Assembly: GCF_003201355.1 (NCBI RefSeq)
Contig: NZ_QICL01000008.1
Span: forward strand, 100,593 to 164,592
DNA from: Indolivaga alginatilytica
GTDB lineage: Bacteria > Bacteroidota > Bacteroidia > Bacteroidales > Dysgonomonadaceae
Length of the DNA: 64,000 bases
Direction of reading: 5' to 3'
Shown: piece after piece, positions 26,769 to 36,800 of the stretch
Layout of the letters: every line of letters starts with the position of its first letter
Position numbering within the stretch: the first letter of the stretch is position 1
Position numbers and translations under genes: made by a program
Notes under the pieces: model-generated
Seen by the model: only the letters and a program-made list of their open reading frames with translations
Database searches by the model: none
What the model was told of the DNA's origin: nothing

Positions 26769-27689
26769 TTAATATAATGTACAGCAAGGTTCTTCAACTT
26801 TTAGTTTACGTCCTTCAATTTGTATCGTTATATGTTTGATGCCTGTATGATCGGCTAAAGCTTCGAGTGCCTGCTCCAATATAAGATCTCTGTCTGAATC
26901 GTTTTTTACTCTAAGATGTACAGTTAGTGATGGGAATTCCTGAGTAATCATCCATATATGTAAATCGTGCACGTCTTCTACATCGGGTATTGCAGATAAA
27001 ATATCAACTACTTCATGCGTGTGGATATTCGAAGGTTTACTTTCCATCAAAATATTAACAGAATCTTTTAAAATATGCCATCCACTGTAAAGAACAATAA
27101 TTGAGACAATCATACTGGCGATAGGGTCGGCTATATTCCATCCGAAAAGTAGAATTAATAATGCTGCAATAATCGCACCTACTGAACCTAGTAAATCACC
27201 CAAGACATGTAGAAATGCACTTCTTACGTTTAGGTTTTCTTTAGTTTCGCCTCTCGATAATATCCATGCGACAACAATATTGATAAGTAGACCGATAATT
27301 GCTATAATCATCATGCCCTTTCCAATTACTTGGGGTGGGGAGGAGAGGCGTACTATGGCTTCATATAATATGTAAGCGGATAAAGCGACAAGAGCAATTC
27401 CATTAAGTAAGGCGGCTAGTATTTCGAAGCGTTTGTAACCATATGTTTTCTCTATCGTTGCTGCTTTCTGCCCGAATATGATCGCTGCCAGACTAAGCCC
27501 TAAGGCTACAGAATCGCTAAGCATATGACCTGCATCCGATAACAGTGCCAAACTATTGGTGAGGATGCCTCCGATGAATTCGACAAACATAAATCCTGCA
27601 ATAAGCAGGAAACTAAAGGTAAGAGCTCTCTTGTTTGTGGTGTGACTGTGCGAATGAGAATGTCCACCATGAGCATGATTATGTGACAT
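26769..27689 (-). CDS. Cation diffusion facilitator (CDF) metal efflux protein
   Basis: A proton-coupled exporter of Zn2+ or similar divalent metals in the inner membrane. The likely start is the ATG at 27687-27689, giving MSHNHAHGGHSHSHSH, a His-rich metal-binding N-terminus; the frame extends 14 residues further. There are about six membrane helices with SDAGHMLSDS and the second metal-binding helix (HVLGDLLGSVG), then a C-terminal cytoplasmic metal domain with DVEDVHDLHIW and terminal CC. It precedes the fucosidase gene by 41 bases on the same strand, probably without functional link. Confidence 0.93.
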   Translation of the reverse strand: MSHNHAHGGHSHSHSHTTNKRALTFSFLLIAGFMFVEFIGGILTNSLALLSDAGHMLSDSVALGLSLAAIIFGQKAATIEKTYGYKRFEILAALLNGIALVALSAYILYEAIVRLSSPPQVIGKGMMIIAIIGLLINIVVAWILSRGETKENLNVRSAFLHVLGDLLGSVGAIIAALLILLFGWNIADPIASMIVSIIVLYSGWHILKDSVNILMESKPSNIHTHEVVDILSAIPDVEDVHDLHIWMITQEFPSLTVHLRVKNDSDRDLILEQALEALADHTGIKHITIQIEGRKLKVEEPCCTLY

Positions 27690-27802
27690 ATCTGATATAG
27701 ATTTAGTAAAGTAAATATTTACTGCTTTCATTATTCAGCCTAGCATGAGTAAAGCCGAACTTTACAGTATTACTAAGACCTATAATTGAATGATATACAA
27801 AG

Positions 27803-27841
27803 AAAGCAAGGATTGTTTTGATATCAAACAATCCTTGCTTT
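27803..27841 (-). terminator. Strong hairpin between rho and the CDF gene
   Basis: A perfect 16-base stem (27803-27818 with 27826-27841) and 7-base loop. It lies 55 bases beyond the rho stop and is followed by T-rich sequence. Confidence 0.85.
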
Positions 27842-27855
27842 AATTTTTTGAGTTT

Positions 27856-27882
27856 AAGGTTAAAGACTGATGTCTTTATCTT
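27856..27882. repeat. Imperfect inverted repeat just after the rho stop
   Basis: AAGGTTAAAGAC, 4 bases, GTCTTTATCTT. Possibly a diverged member of the palindrome family with a longer stem, or a second hairpin of the rho 3' end. Confidence 0.4.
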
Positions 27883-27895
27883 AACTGTTTATTTC

Positions 27896-29740
27896 TTAGT
27901 CGTTCATTGAAATCAAGAACTCCTCATTGTTGATTGTTTTCTTCAATCTCTTATCAAGGAACTGCATTGCTTCCACCGAATTCATATCCGATAAGAAGTT
28001 GCGAAGTACCCACATACGGTTAAGTGTATCGGGATCAAGTAACAGATCGTCACGACGTGTACTTGATGAGATAATGTCAACAGCAGGAAATACGCGTTTG
28101 TTAGATAATTTACGATCCAATTGAAGTTCCATGTTACCTGTACCTTTAAATTCTTCGAAGATAACATCATCCATCTTAGAACCGGTTTCAGTAAGAGCCG
28201 TAGCAATTATGGTTAGAGAGCCACCGTTTTCGATGTTACGGGCTGCTCCGAAGAAACGTTTCGGTTTATGTAATGCATTTGCGTCAACCCCACCTGTAAG
28301 TACTTTACCTGATGCCGGTTGAACTGTATTGTAAGCACGGGCCAAACGGGTGATAGAGTCTAATAAAATGACTACATCATGACCGCATTCAACCATACGT
28401 TTTGCCTTGTTCAGTACAATTTCCGCAATTTTTACGTGGCGGTCTGCCGGCTCATCGAAAGTAGATGCAATAACTTCAGCATTTACACTTCTTTCCATGT
28501 CGGTAACCTCCTCAGGACGTTCATCTATCAATAATACAATCATGTATACTTCAGGATGGTTGGTCGCTATGGCGTTTGCTATATCTTTAAGTAATGATGT
28601 TTTACCTGTTTTAGGCTGAGCAACAATAAGACCACGTTGTCCTTTACCTATTGGAGAGAATAAATCTACAACACGGCATGAGAAATTATCATTTCTGCCG
28701 GATGTTAATCTGAACTTTTCATCAGGGAAAAGAGGCTTAAGGTGATCGAATGGAACACGGTCTCTAACTTCGTCGGGACTGCGTCCGTTTATTTTATCCA
28801 CTTTTACAAGAGGGAAAAATTTCTCACCTTCTTTTGGAGGGCGGATAGGGCCTTCTACAATATCTCCTGTTTTCAGACCGAATAGACGTATCTGGGATTG
28901 AGATATATAGATGTCATCGGGAGAAGACATATAGTTGTAATCAGAAGAACGTAAAAATCCGTAACCTTCCTGCATTATTTCTAATACACCTGTCGCAGAT
29001 AAAATTCCTTCAAATTCGAAAGATTTTTCCTGTGCCTGATTATTGCTTGGTTTCTGATTTTGAATGTTGCTGCTATTTCCACTGTTACTTGCAACCGTTG
29101 AAGGTGCCGGAGCGGGCGTAGGGGCAGGAATTGTTACCGGAGCCATTTTAGGCGATTCTACAACAACGGGTGCTACATCCGTATCTACCTCAAGAGGTGA
29201 TAGGGGAGCCATTGCCGGAACTTCTTCTTTGGATTCGGTACGTGGTTTGCTGGACTTAAATACTAATTGCGTTGGCCTTTGCGGGATTGTTTTAGTATTT
29301 GTAGGTTCGTTTGTATTATTACTGGAGGTTTCTGCACTTTTACGGTGAACTACTCTTTCTTTAGGTTTGGCTACTGTAGCTTCTTCTGTAGGAGTATTTA
29401 CCGGAGGTTGCTGATTGGTCGGAGTTTTCTCTGTTTCCTTTTCTTCTTTAACCTCTTCTATTTTAGCTTCAACAGCGGCAGCTTTTGGGGCAGGAGCGGC
29501 TTTATTCGGTTTTGTTTTTGCCGGAGCTTCTGCATTTTTCTTTTCTGATTGTTTGCTTTCAGCTTTGTAGCTCTCCGAATTTTTGTTTTTTGCCTCAAGA
29601 ATAGCTTGTTCGTCTAAAATTTTGTAGATTAATTCGTCCTTCTTATATGCATCAGGACGTTTTATACCTAGTTCTTTAGCTAAGGTTCTTAATTCAGTTG
29701 TGAGCTTTTCGTTTAGCTCAAGAATGTTGTATATACGCAT
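27896..29740 (-). CDS. rho: Transcription termination factor Rho with long low-complexity insertion
   Basis: Rho is a hexameric RNA helicase that ends transcription. The 614-residue protein is much longer than the about 420 of E. coli Rho. An N-terminal Rho_N helix bundle (about 1-50) is followed by about 190 residues rich in Ala, Pro, Thr, Lys and Glu, then the RNA-binding OB fold ([13 protein letters not shown]) and the ATPase with Walker [12 protein letters not shown] (near 380), the [10 protein letters not shown] segment and RTGGVDA-like Q/R-loop region. Low-complexity Rho insertions are typical of Bacteroidetes; in Bacteroides thetaiotaomicron such a region drives phase separation (established knowledge). 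Confidence 0.96.
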   Translation of the reverse strand: MRIYNILELNEKLTTELRTLAKELGIKRPDAYKKDELIYKILDEQAILEAKNKNSESYKAESKQSEKKNAEAPAKTKPNKAAPAPKAAAVEAKIEEVKEEKETEKTPTNQQPPVNTPTEEATVAKPKERVVHRKSAETSSNNTNEPTNTKTIPQRPTQLVFKSSKPRTESKEEVPAMAPLSPLEVDTDVAPVVVESPKMAPVTIPAPTPAPAPSTVASNSGNSSNIQNQKPSNNQAQEKSFEFEGILSATGVLEIMQEGYGFLRSSDYNYMSSPDDIYISQSQIRLFGLKTGDIVEGPIRPPKEGEKFFPLVKVDKINGRSPDEVRDRVPFDHLKPLFPDEKFRLTSGRNDNFSCRVVDLFSPIGKGQRGLIVAQPKTGKTSLLKDIANAIATNHPEVYMIVLLIDERPEEVTDMERSVNAEVIASTFDEPADRHVKIAEIVLNKAKRMVECGHDVVILLDSITRLARAYNTVQPASGKVLTGGVDANALHKPKRFFGAARNIENGGSLTIIATALTETGSKMDDVIFEEFKGTGNMELQLDRKLSNKRVFPAVDIISSSTRRDDLLLDPDTLNRMWVLRNFLSDMNSVEAMQFLDKRLKKTINNEEFLISMND

Positions 29741-30015
29741 GTATATTCTATGTTGTTTTGTTATTTAATATTCTGATTAGACAGCATGAGAGATAGTTGC
29801 TGATTCAATTTGATGTTGATGCAAAATAATAAGGATACAATCGAGTTTTTTTACTATGATTCAAATAAGAAATCTGTAGTTTTTTCTTATCGTTCTACAA
29901 AATTATATATATTTTTTAGAAAAACAATTTTTTGTCTGATTAAATATTTTTTTCTCGGTTTATTTTTAGTTTTTATTATTATTGTGTAGATTTACGAAAA
30001 AATAGTAATCTAATT

Positions 30016-31344
30016 ATGAGAACACTTAACTTCCTAATCATTTTATTTTTTGGATATTACACTGTATTGAATGCGCAAGATAATTATCCGATTATTGATG
30101 AATACATTGCTGGTTATCAATTCGATAAAGCATTAGTTGCTATTGATAATGAAGAACAAACCAAAGAGCTTCAACAGAAGAAGGCTATTTGCTATAAGGG
30201 ATTAGACAATTATTCGAAGGCGATTGAGGTATTATTCTCTCTGGCACAGGAATATCCCGACGATTTAAAAATAAAATCGGAAATGGCTTTATGCTATCAG
30301 GCACTTTCGAATTGGAATGCGAGCTTAAAATGCTATGATGAATTAATAAAGCTCGATTCAATCAACGTATATTATAAGATCAAGAGAGCGGATATGCTAT
30401 TTCGTCTCGATAATTATAAAGCTGCATTGGCAGACTATAAGACATTATCAGATGGATATAAATTGAATAATATGATTAAGCGTTCTGCTCAATGTTTCGA
30501 GAATATGAATCTTCCCGATAGTGCAATGGTTTATTACAGTAAGGCGTTGGAGGCAGATACTATGGATGTTTTTTCAATAGCCAGTTTGATAAATATAAAT
30601 ATTAAATTAAAAAACTTTGGAGCAGCAATAAAACTTTCCGATAGCTTTGTGAAAAAGGATAGTACCAATAAGCAAATCAATTTACTGAATGGCTTAAGTT
30701 ATTATGGCGCTGATTTTTATGAAGATGCTGTGCCTCGATTCGAAAGGTGTTATTTGAATGGAGACAGTTCTCTGGTTGTCAATCGGAGTTTGGGCATCTC
30801 TTATTATTCATTGGGAGAAAACGAAAAAGCTTTGCCCTATTTAATAAAAGCCTATGCACAAGATTCTACTAATGTAAGAGTATTATATTGTCTGGCTGTA
30901 ATGTCGAATGAGATCAGAGAATATACCAATGCGGTTAATTATTTCGGTATTCTTCTTGATCGTACAATTCCTGCGGATATGTACCTCTATCTTTACTTCA
31001 GAGGCTTAGCCAAGGCACATGAGGGATTAGAAGAATATAAGGGAGCAGTTGAAAACTATGCGGAAGCTACAAAATATGGGACTAAAAACCAGAATATGTA
31101 CCTCTATTTCTCTTTAGCAACCACATATGATTATGAATTACGGCAAGCGGATAAAGCTTTAGAATATTACCTTAAATATCAAGCTTCTTTAGGAGGTTAT
31201 CTGGAGGAATTGAGAAAACAAGAGGATCAAGACGATGCACATAAGCTTGAAATGCTCAGTGTGGAGTCGAGCATTAAAACTCTTAATTCGCAAATCGGAC
31301 GCTTGGAAAAAGAACTTGCTAAAGCTACTTCTGATGTAAAGTAA
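30016..31344 (+). CDS. Secreted or membrane-tethered TPR protein
   Basis: A 442-residue protein with a signal peptide (MRTLNFLIILFFGYY, ending near LNAQD) and about ten tetratricopeptide-type helical hairpins (for example SKAIEVLFSLAQEYPDDLKI and AYAQDSTNVRVLYCLAVMS). It ends in a coiled-coil-like segment. TPR solenoids are protein-binding scaffolds; the partner is unknown. Its 3' end overlaps the 3' end of the convergent tilS gene by 20 bases, so no separate terminator exists between them. Confidence 0.85.
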   Translation: MRTLNFLIILFFGYYTVLNAQDNYPIIDEYIAGYQFDKALVAIDNEEQTKELQQKKAICYKGLDNYSKAIEVLFSLAQEYPDDLKIKSEMALCYQALSNWNASLKCYDELIKLDSINVYYKIKRADMLFRLDNYKAALADYKTLSDGYKLNNMIKRSAQCFENMNLPDSAMVYYSKALEADTMDVFSIASLININIKLKNFGAAIKLSDSFVKKDSTNKQINLLNGLSYYGADFYEDAVPRFERCYLNGDSSLVVNRSLGISYYSLGENEKALPYLIKAYAQDSTNVRVLYCLAVMSNEIREYTNAVNYFGILLDRTIPADMYLYLYFRGLAKAHEGLEEYKGAVENYAEATKYGTKNQNMYLYFSLATTYDYELRQADKALEYYLKYQASLGGYLEELRKQEDQDDAHKLEMLSVESSIKTLNSQIGRLEKELAKATSDVK

Positions 31345-32656
31345 TCTTAAGAACTTCTATCGTTTTGCCGGTTATTTTGAATCGGTCATCAATACGTTCA
31401 CCTACAATCCATGCAATATCATCGGCAGAACATAGAAGCCATGTATTGTTTTTGTCTACTAAACTGAATTTACGATCGGTAAAATAATCGCTTACTTTTT
31501 TGTGACCTTTCATCCCAAAGGGAATAAATTTATCGCCGTGTTTCCATCTGCGGATAATAAGAGGATATATCAACCGACCTTTATCTAAGTAGATAATATT
31601 GGGGTCTTGTTCTATTTTAAACGATGAAGTTTTGCGGAACGATTCAAGTGTCATCTCGAAGGGCTCAACAATCTCTGTTTCGTGTTCAAAAAGAGTATAA
31701 ATACTATCGGGTTGATTGTTAATGGGTTCAAGTAGAAATGCTTCCCTGTCTTTTATGAGTTGATAATCGGTAGCATAAAAGATTTTACCGGATTGACCGT
31801 TTATTGAGTCAAAAATATTGTCGACAGTAGAGGTGTTGAATCCATAGGAAAACAGAATTTCGAAAAGAATGGTCTTCGGTTCTTTCTGCTTCAATAAGGC
31901 ATTTATATCAATCTTATTGTCTGAAAATACTTTGCGTTTTGCCTTCTCAACATACGCATTATATATACTTTCGGTACGAGATAAGTTTTCAGATGTTCTT
32001 TGTATAGCCTGTACAACAGACGGGTTGATCGACTTAAGAAGAGGTATTACATTCAAACGTATTTTGTTCCGTGTATAAATATCTTCTTTATTGGTACTGT
32101 CCTCTACAAAGCCAATATGTCCGGCTTTCAGGTATTCGAGAATATCATCTCTGAAAATGCAGAGTAGGGGGCGGATCACTTTTCCGTTGATAGGAGCTAT
32201 ACCACTCAGTCCTCGTATTCCTGTACCTCTAATGAGGTTAATCAAAACGGTTTCTACCGAATCGTCCTGATGGTGCGCTACGGCAATTTTTTCGGCTTTG
32301 TATTCTTTTCTGATTTTTTCGAACCACGCATAACGCAGTTCGCGAGCGGCCATCTCTAAGGAAATAGATTCCTCTTCAATATATTTCTTTGTATCGAAAT
32401 TTGCCGATACATATTTGAATTTATATTTGGATGCAATCTTTTCTACAAAATATTCGTCCCGGTACGATTCCTGCCCTCGCAGATGAAAATTGCAGTGTGC
32501 TACAATACAATCATATCCCAGATGATGAAGTATATCCAATAGAGCCATCGAATCGGCACCACCGCTAACTCCGATAATAACTGTAGCCTTATCGGTAAGT
32601 AGCGCATTATCCTGAATATATTTCTTTACTTTGGAGATAGTTTGCATGGACAGCAT
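31325..32656 (-). CDS. tilS: TilS, tRNA(Ile)-lysidine synthase
   Basis: TilS converts the CAU anticodon cytidine of a tRNA(Ile) to lysidine using ATP and lysine, changing both its amino-acid identity and its codon. The N-terminal PP-loop is clear: IGVSGGADSMALLD, followed by HCNFHLRGQES and AHHQDDSVETVLINLIRGTG. The C-terminal tRNA-binding parts run to a total of 443 residues, normal length. It is preceded by a repeat palindrome 19 bases upstream and by the methyltransferase gene; the three genes tamB, methyltransferase and tilS read in one direction. Confidence 0.95.
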   Translation of the reverse strand: MLSMQTISKVKKYIQDNALLTDKATVIIGVSGGADSMALLDILHHLGYDCIVAHCNFHLRGQESYRDEYFVEKIASKYKFKYVSANFDTKKYIEEESISLEMAARELRYAWFEKIRKEYKAEKIAVAHHQDDSVETVLINLIRGTGIRGLSGIAPINGKVIRPLLCIFRDDILEYLKAGHIGFVEDSTNKEDIYTRNKIRLNVIPLLKSINPSVVQAIQRTSENLSRTESIYNAYVEKAKRKVFSDNKIDINALLKQKEPKTILFEILFSYGFNTSTVDNIFDSINGQSGKIFYATDYQLIKDREAFLLEPINNQPDSIYTLFEHETEIVEPFEMTLESFRKTSSFKIEQDPNIIYLDKGRLIYPLIIRRWKHGDKFIPFGMKGHKKVSDYFTDRKFSLVDKNNTWLLCSADDIAWIVGERIDDRFKITGKTIEVLKITLHQK

Positions 32657-32674
32657 TGTATTTTTTATGATAAA

Positions 32675-32689
32675 AAAGTCTGTGACTTT
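32675..32689. repeat. Palindrome AAAGTCTGTGACTTT between the methyltransferase gene and tilS
   Basis: A family copy with both outer positions changed symmetrically (GG to AG and CC to CT). It overlaps the stop codon of the upstream methyltransferase gene (32688-32690) and lies 19 bases before the tilS start. Confidence 0.7.
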
Positions 32690-33878
32690 AGTCGGGAACC
32701 TTTTGACACAAAATTAATACTTTTTTTTCATTAGCCAGAGTCGTAGCAAATATATAATCGGTTCCTCCCTCTTTGAGCTTGGTTTGCCTCCTTATATCGG
32801 CTACCGAAAAAGGGTAGTTTCTTGTTGCAATATTAGCTTGTCTTATATCTTTGAAATGTACTTTGATTTCTTTCTTATTGGGTGAAATTAGTTCTTTAAT
32901 TTCAAATTTACGACCGGGAAAGTCACTCTCTAAGTTATCGGAAGTATACAGATGACTGTTAGGATGCAGCTTTTTAAGATTATATTTTAAAGCTACACTT
33001 CTATATGCTCCTGCCTTTAGTATAGAACTGTTCGGTTCGTATAAGTATTTTCCGGTAATATCTGTATGGGAAATGCAGGATGAACTTTCCACGGCTTTGG
33101 TGAAAGTAAAAGACTCATTATCTCTATGAGTTAAAAGATTAACACAGATTAGTTGAGTTTCTTTCTGTGAACTCTCTTTGATGAATAGAAGTTCCTTGCA
33201 CTCATTGTTTACACTTATTATATGTACCTCGGTTACATTGCTGAGAGAACCAAGAGCAAGAGTAATATCGAGCATGGGTGATAACTTTATAACTATCCGC
33301 TTGGCTTTGCTGTTTAAAAGCTCGTCTATTTCGATCAGATTGGGAGTACAGTCTTCTATGAGAACCGTCTTTTTACCGGTGTCGTTTCTCCTTGCCGGGT
33401 CTATAAATATAGTATCAGCAATCTGATCAAATGAGTTGAGAAAAGAAACTGCGTCCTCTTTTCTGATTTCAGCATAATCTAACTTCAGTGTGTTAAAATT
33501 ACGTTTTGACAGCTCTACCAATTCACTTTGAGTTTCTACGTAACAGGCTTGCTTACGATCTTTTGCCATGAATGAAAAATCGACACCCAATCCGCCTGTA
33601 AGATCTACAAGCGTATCACCTTTACATAAAGAGGCTTTGTAAAGGGCTGTGATTTCAGACGAACACTGCTCCATCGATAGATGTCGGGGATAAATAATAT
33701 CTTCGTGCCGATACCAATAGGGAATTTTATATTTAGCAATTTGTCTTCCTGCAATTTGTTGAATAGCCATAGGCATATCAATCTCAGGATACGATTTCGC
33801 TTTTAAAGCAAGCTGCCGTATGTCATCCGATTCGTGTTGTGCTATAAATTGCTTTGTTTGCTGATCGATATGAATCAT
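32688..33878 (-). CDS. SAM-dependent methyltransferase with THUMP-like domain
   Basis: A 396-residue class I methyltransferase. The SAM-binding loop is VDLTGGLGVDFSFMA and a catalytic-type motif is IDPARRN. The order N-terminal region, Rossmann domain, C-terminal THUMP-like domain is common in Bacteroidetes, where the target (presumed RNA) is not defined. The start overlaps the tamB stop by one base, so these two genes are translationally coupled; the stop lies inside a repeat palindrome. Confidence 0.85.
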   Translation of the reverse strand: MIHIDQQTKQFIAQHESDDIRQLALKAKSYPEIDMPMAIQQIAGRQIAKYKIPYWYRHEDIIYPRHLSMEQCSSEITALYKASLCKGDTLVDLTGGLGVDFSFMAKDRKQACYVETQSELVELSKRNFNTLKLDYAEIRKEDAVSFLNSFDQIADTIFIDPARRNDTGKKTVLIEDCTPNLIEIDELLNSKAKRIVIKLSPMLDITLALGSLSNVTEVHIISVNNECKELLFIKESSQKETQLICVNLLTHRDNESFTFTKAVESSSCISHTDITGKYLYEPNSSILKAGAYRSVALKYNLKKLHPNSHLYTSDNLESDFPGRKFEIKELISPNKKEIKVHFKDIRQANIATRNYPFSVADIRRQTKLKEGGTDYIFATTLANEKKVLILCQKVPD

Positions 33879-36800
33879 TACTTCATTTTGACAATTTGGT
33901 TGATATGCTTAACCGTGTCCTGTCGCTTCGTGGAGTCGGTCTGTAAAGGACTATTTTTCTTCTTAGGTCGTGTAAATAGTTCTCTCAGATAATCGAAGTC
34001 TTTTTTATATAAAATACCTACACCTTGTGTTTGTACTCCATTGCCACTACCCCCGCTTCCGACGTAATAATACTTTTCGTTATAATGGTTGTAAGCTTTA
34101 AGACGCCAGGTACCGATACGGTTAAGTAAAACTTCGATATCCACATCACCGATGAAAGCATCCTGTGTCATGGGATTATCACGATATCCGAAGTTACCAT
34201 TAAATAGAACCCTGTCATTAAGCAACCTGCTTGAAAGGATAAGTTCTACTTCGGTACTGGAGAATCCTGTATCACTTGTGCGGATATTTGTACCCACCTG
34301 CCAACGGTCATCCAATTGACTGAGTATATTACTCAGTTGAGTGGATAGGGTTGCTGATGCAACTGCCGCAAAATCAGAAGTTTTCTGATCGGTGAGTGCA
34401 TAATTGGGTGTATAGAATTTAGATAGCAATAACAAGTAAACAATCTGTCTGTTTATCATGTCTTCCGTGCTGATCAAACTCTTTATTTGTCGTTGTACCT
34501 CGGGATCGGCAGAAGGTAAAGCAATATCCAGATTTACTTTCGGTTGGCGTAATGCCCCTGTGATATTCAATATACAATTTACAGGTACACTGGCTTGTCC
34601 TGTGTTCTTTGCTATATTCTGGTCGAGATCGTTCAGATTGGCTATCACCCGGTATATGGCTGTAATATCAATATTAGCTTCGAACGGATCGCCTCTGAAC
34701 TGGACGAAACTACCATCTTGTATTGTAAATTTACGCTCAAATATTTTTTGGAATGTAAAATTATAGGACCCTTTATTAATCATGTAAGTTCCATAAAGCA
34801 TCGGTTCTTTATTGGTTCCCCATGTAAATTGTAAGGCTCCTGTGCCCGATCCTCTAAGTTTATCACCTCCCACAGGATCCATCAATAATTCAACAGTAGC
34901 GTCAGGGGTAGCATCGATATAAAAGTTCATATTGATTTCAATTCCCGAGTCGGTTTTTAATCTGTTGAATTTGACCTTTTCATTTGAATTTTTTATAGAA
35001 TCGGTTGCCTCTTCTTTGGTTTTATATCTGATAAAAGAATATTCGGAGGCTGTCTCTTCCATGAAATTCATGAAAATATTAGTGTTGCTGTTGGTCTGCA
35101 TATTTACATTGATATCTACAGCTCTTTCGTCTCCTTTAATAACCCCCGAACCCGATCCGAAAACCGTTCCGTAGAACATAGGATTAAGTTTCTGAGTGGC
35201 ATTGTAAAGCATGAAATTATCTCCGACAAGGTCTACATAATATAAGAAGTTCGAGAAATAATCGTGTACCACTTTACCGCTAAGCATGGCGGTATTTCCT
35301 TTTTCATCATGAAATGCGATGTTATTAAAGTAAATAAGATCTTTTTTCATGAAGATAGTATCGGTAAATGTATAATTGGTGTTTAAGAAGTTGATTCCCA
35401 ATCCTCCGTTTTCTACAAATGCTTCACCTTCGACCGTAACATTAGAAAAATTACCGAACAGATGTACATTGCCGCTACCTTTACCCTTAATTCCATTAAA
35501 TAAGCTTGCAACGTATTTATTAAGGAAAGCAACATCTATCTCTTTGGCATCAAAGTTAATGGATAGCTCTTGTGTAATCGGGTTGATAAAGCCATCTATA
35601 TTGGTTAATTTATCTTCGGGATTTGTAATCGTTCCTTTCAGATTAACCTTTTTGGTTTCCGCATCGAGATCACTGAATAGGCTTAAATCACCAAGTGTTG
35701 TGCTGTTGAAAGCAAAGTCATGCACTTTTAAATTAATATTGGCATAAGGCTGACCGTCTATAGAAGAGAGCATCAAATCTCCACTGGCAGCACCTCCGAA
35801 TTGCAAAGCACTTATCGCTAATGTATTAAATATATAATCGAGATCGATATTTCTTAAATTAACATGGAGTTTTTCATCAGGATCTTTAGCCGAAAAAGTA
35901 CCGTCTATACTCAATTGCTGGTCTTTATTTTCGCTGGTTACCACGAAATCGTCGATGCTGACTTTATTTGGAACAATGCGAATATTTGATTTTTTTATTT
36001 TCCAAAGTGTACTGTTCAATATTAATTCTCCTGCTTCAAATTTGATATCCGTTTGTAAGGTCTTTTTATTAGGTTTCGAAAATACAACTGAATTGGCAAA
36101 CTCACCTTTTAGTCTGCCTTCCTCTTTGTTTAAGAATAGAGTATGTATATCAACTATATCGTTCTGAACACGAATATCTGTTGATAAGTTGTTCATAGTT
36201 CCATTCTTGGTGACGAACGTACCCGATATGGTCGATTTTATTTCTTCACTATTGTTCTCAACTAATAAATAACCCGATTGAATTTTTGTTCCTGCCGCTT
36301 TTATAGATGGCAGATAAGTTTCGATTTTAAAGCGTTCAGTCTTATTATTATAAAATCCGATTATTTTAGTTGCACTGTATATCGTTACAGGTAGCTGAAA
36401 TATATCGCTGGCTTTTTCTGTATTATTGATTGTGAAATCGAATGAGAGATCGTTTTCTTTTATTTTTGTACCCTTCTTGTCATTGAAATCGATTAATGCA
36501 GGAAGATAAGCGTTCAACGACCTTTTTACACTTTCGGCTATTGTCGTAAAGGAATATGCCCCTGTTACTTCACCATTGATAATGTCCGATTTTATACTCA
36601 ATTTCCGGCTATCATCTAATCCTGATGCTTCAATAATTAAACTGTCCAGCGTAAAGCTTTTATCGGGCTGTCTGAAACTAACCGAATCGGTTTTTATGTA
36701 GCCTTGTATATCGTCAATGTTCTTTCCCGAAAAATTGGCGTCAACAGAAACACTCAAGTATGATTCTTTATATTTATTGCTTAGGTTTAATTTGTCGAGA

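Noticed and set aside
27982..29548. Several open frames on either strand across rho, such as 29064-29348 (+) and 29267-29548 (+)
   Set aside because: They are shadows of the low-complexity Rho coding region; the Rho frame explains the sequence fully.
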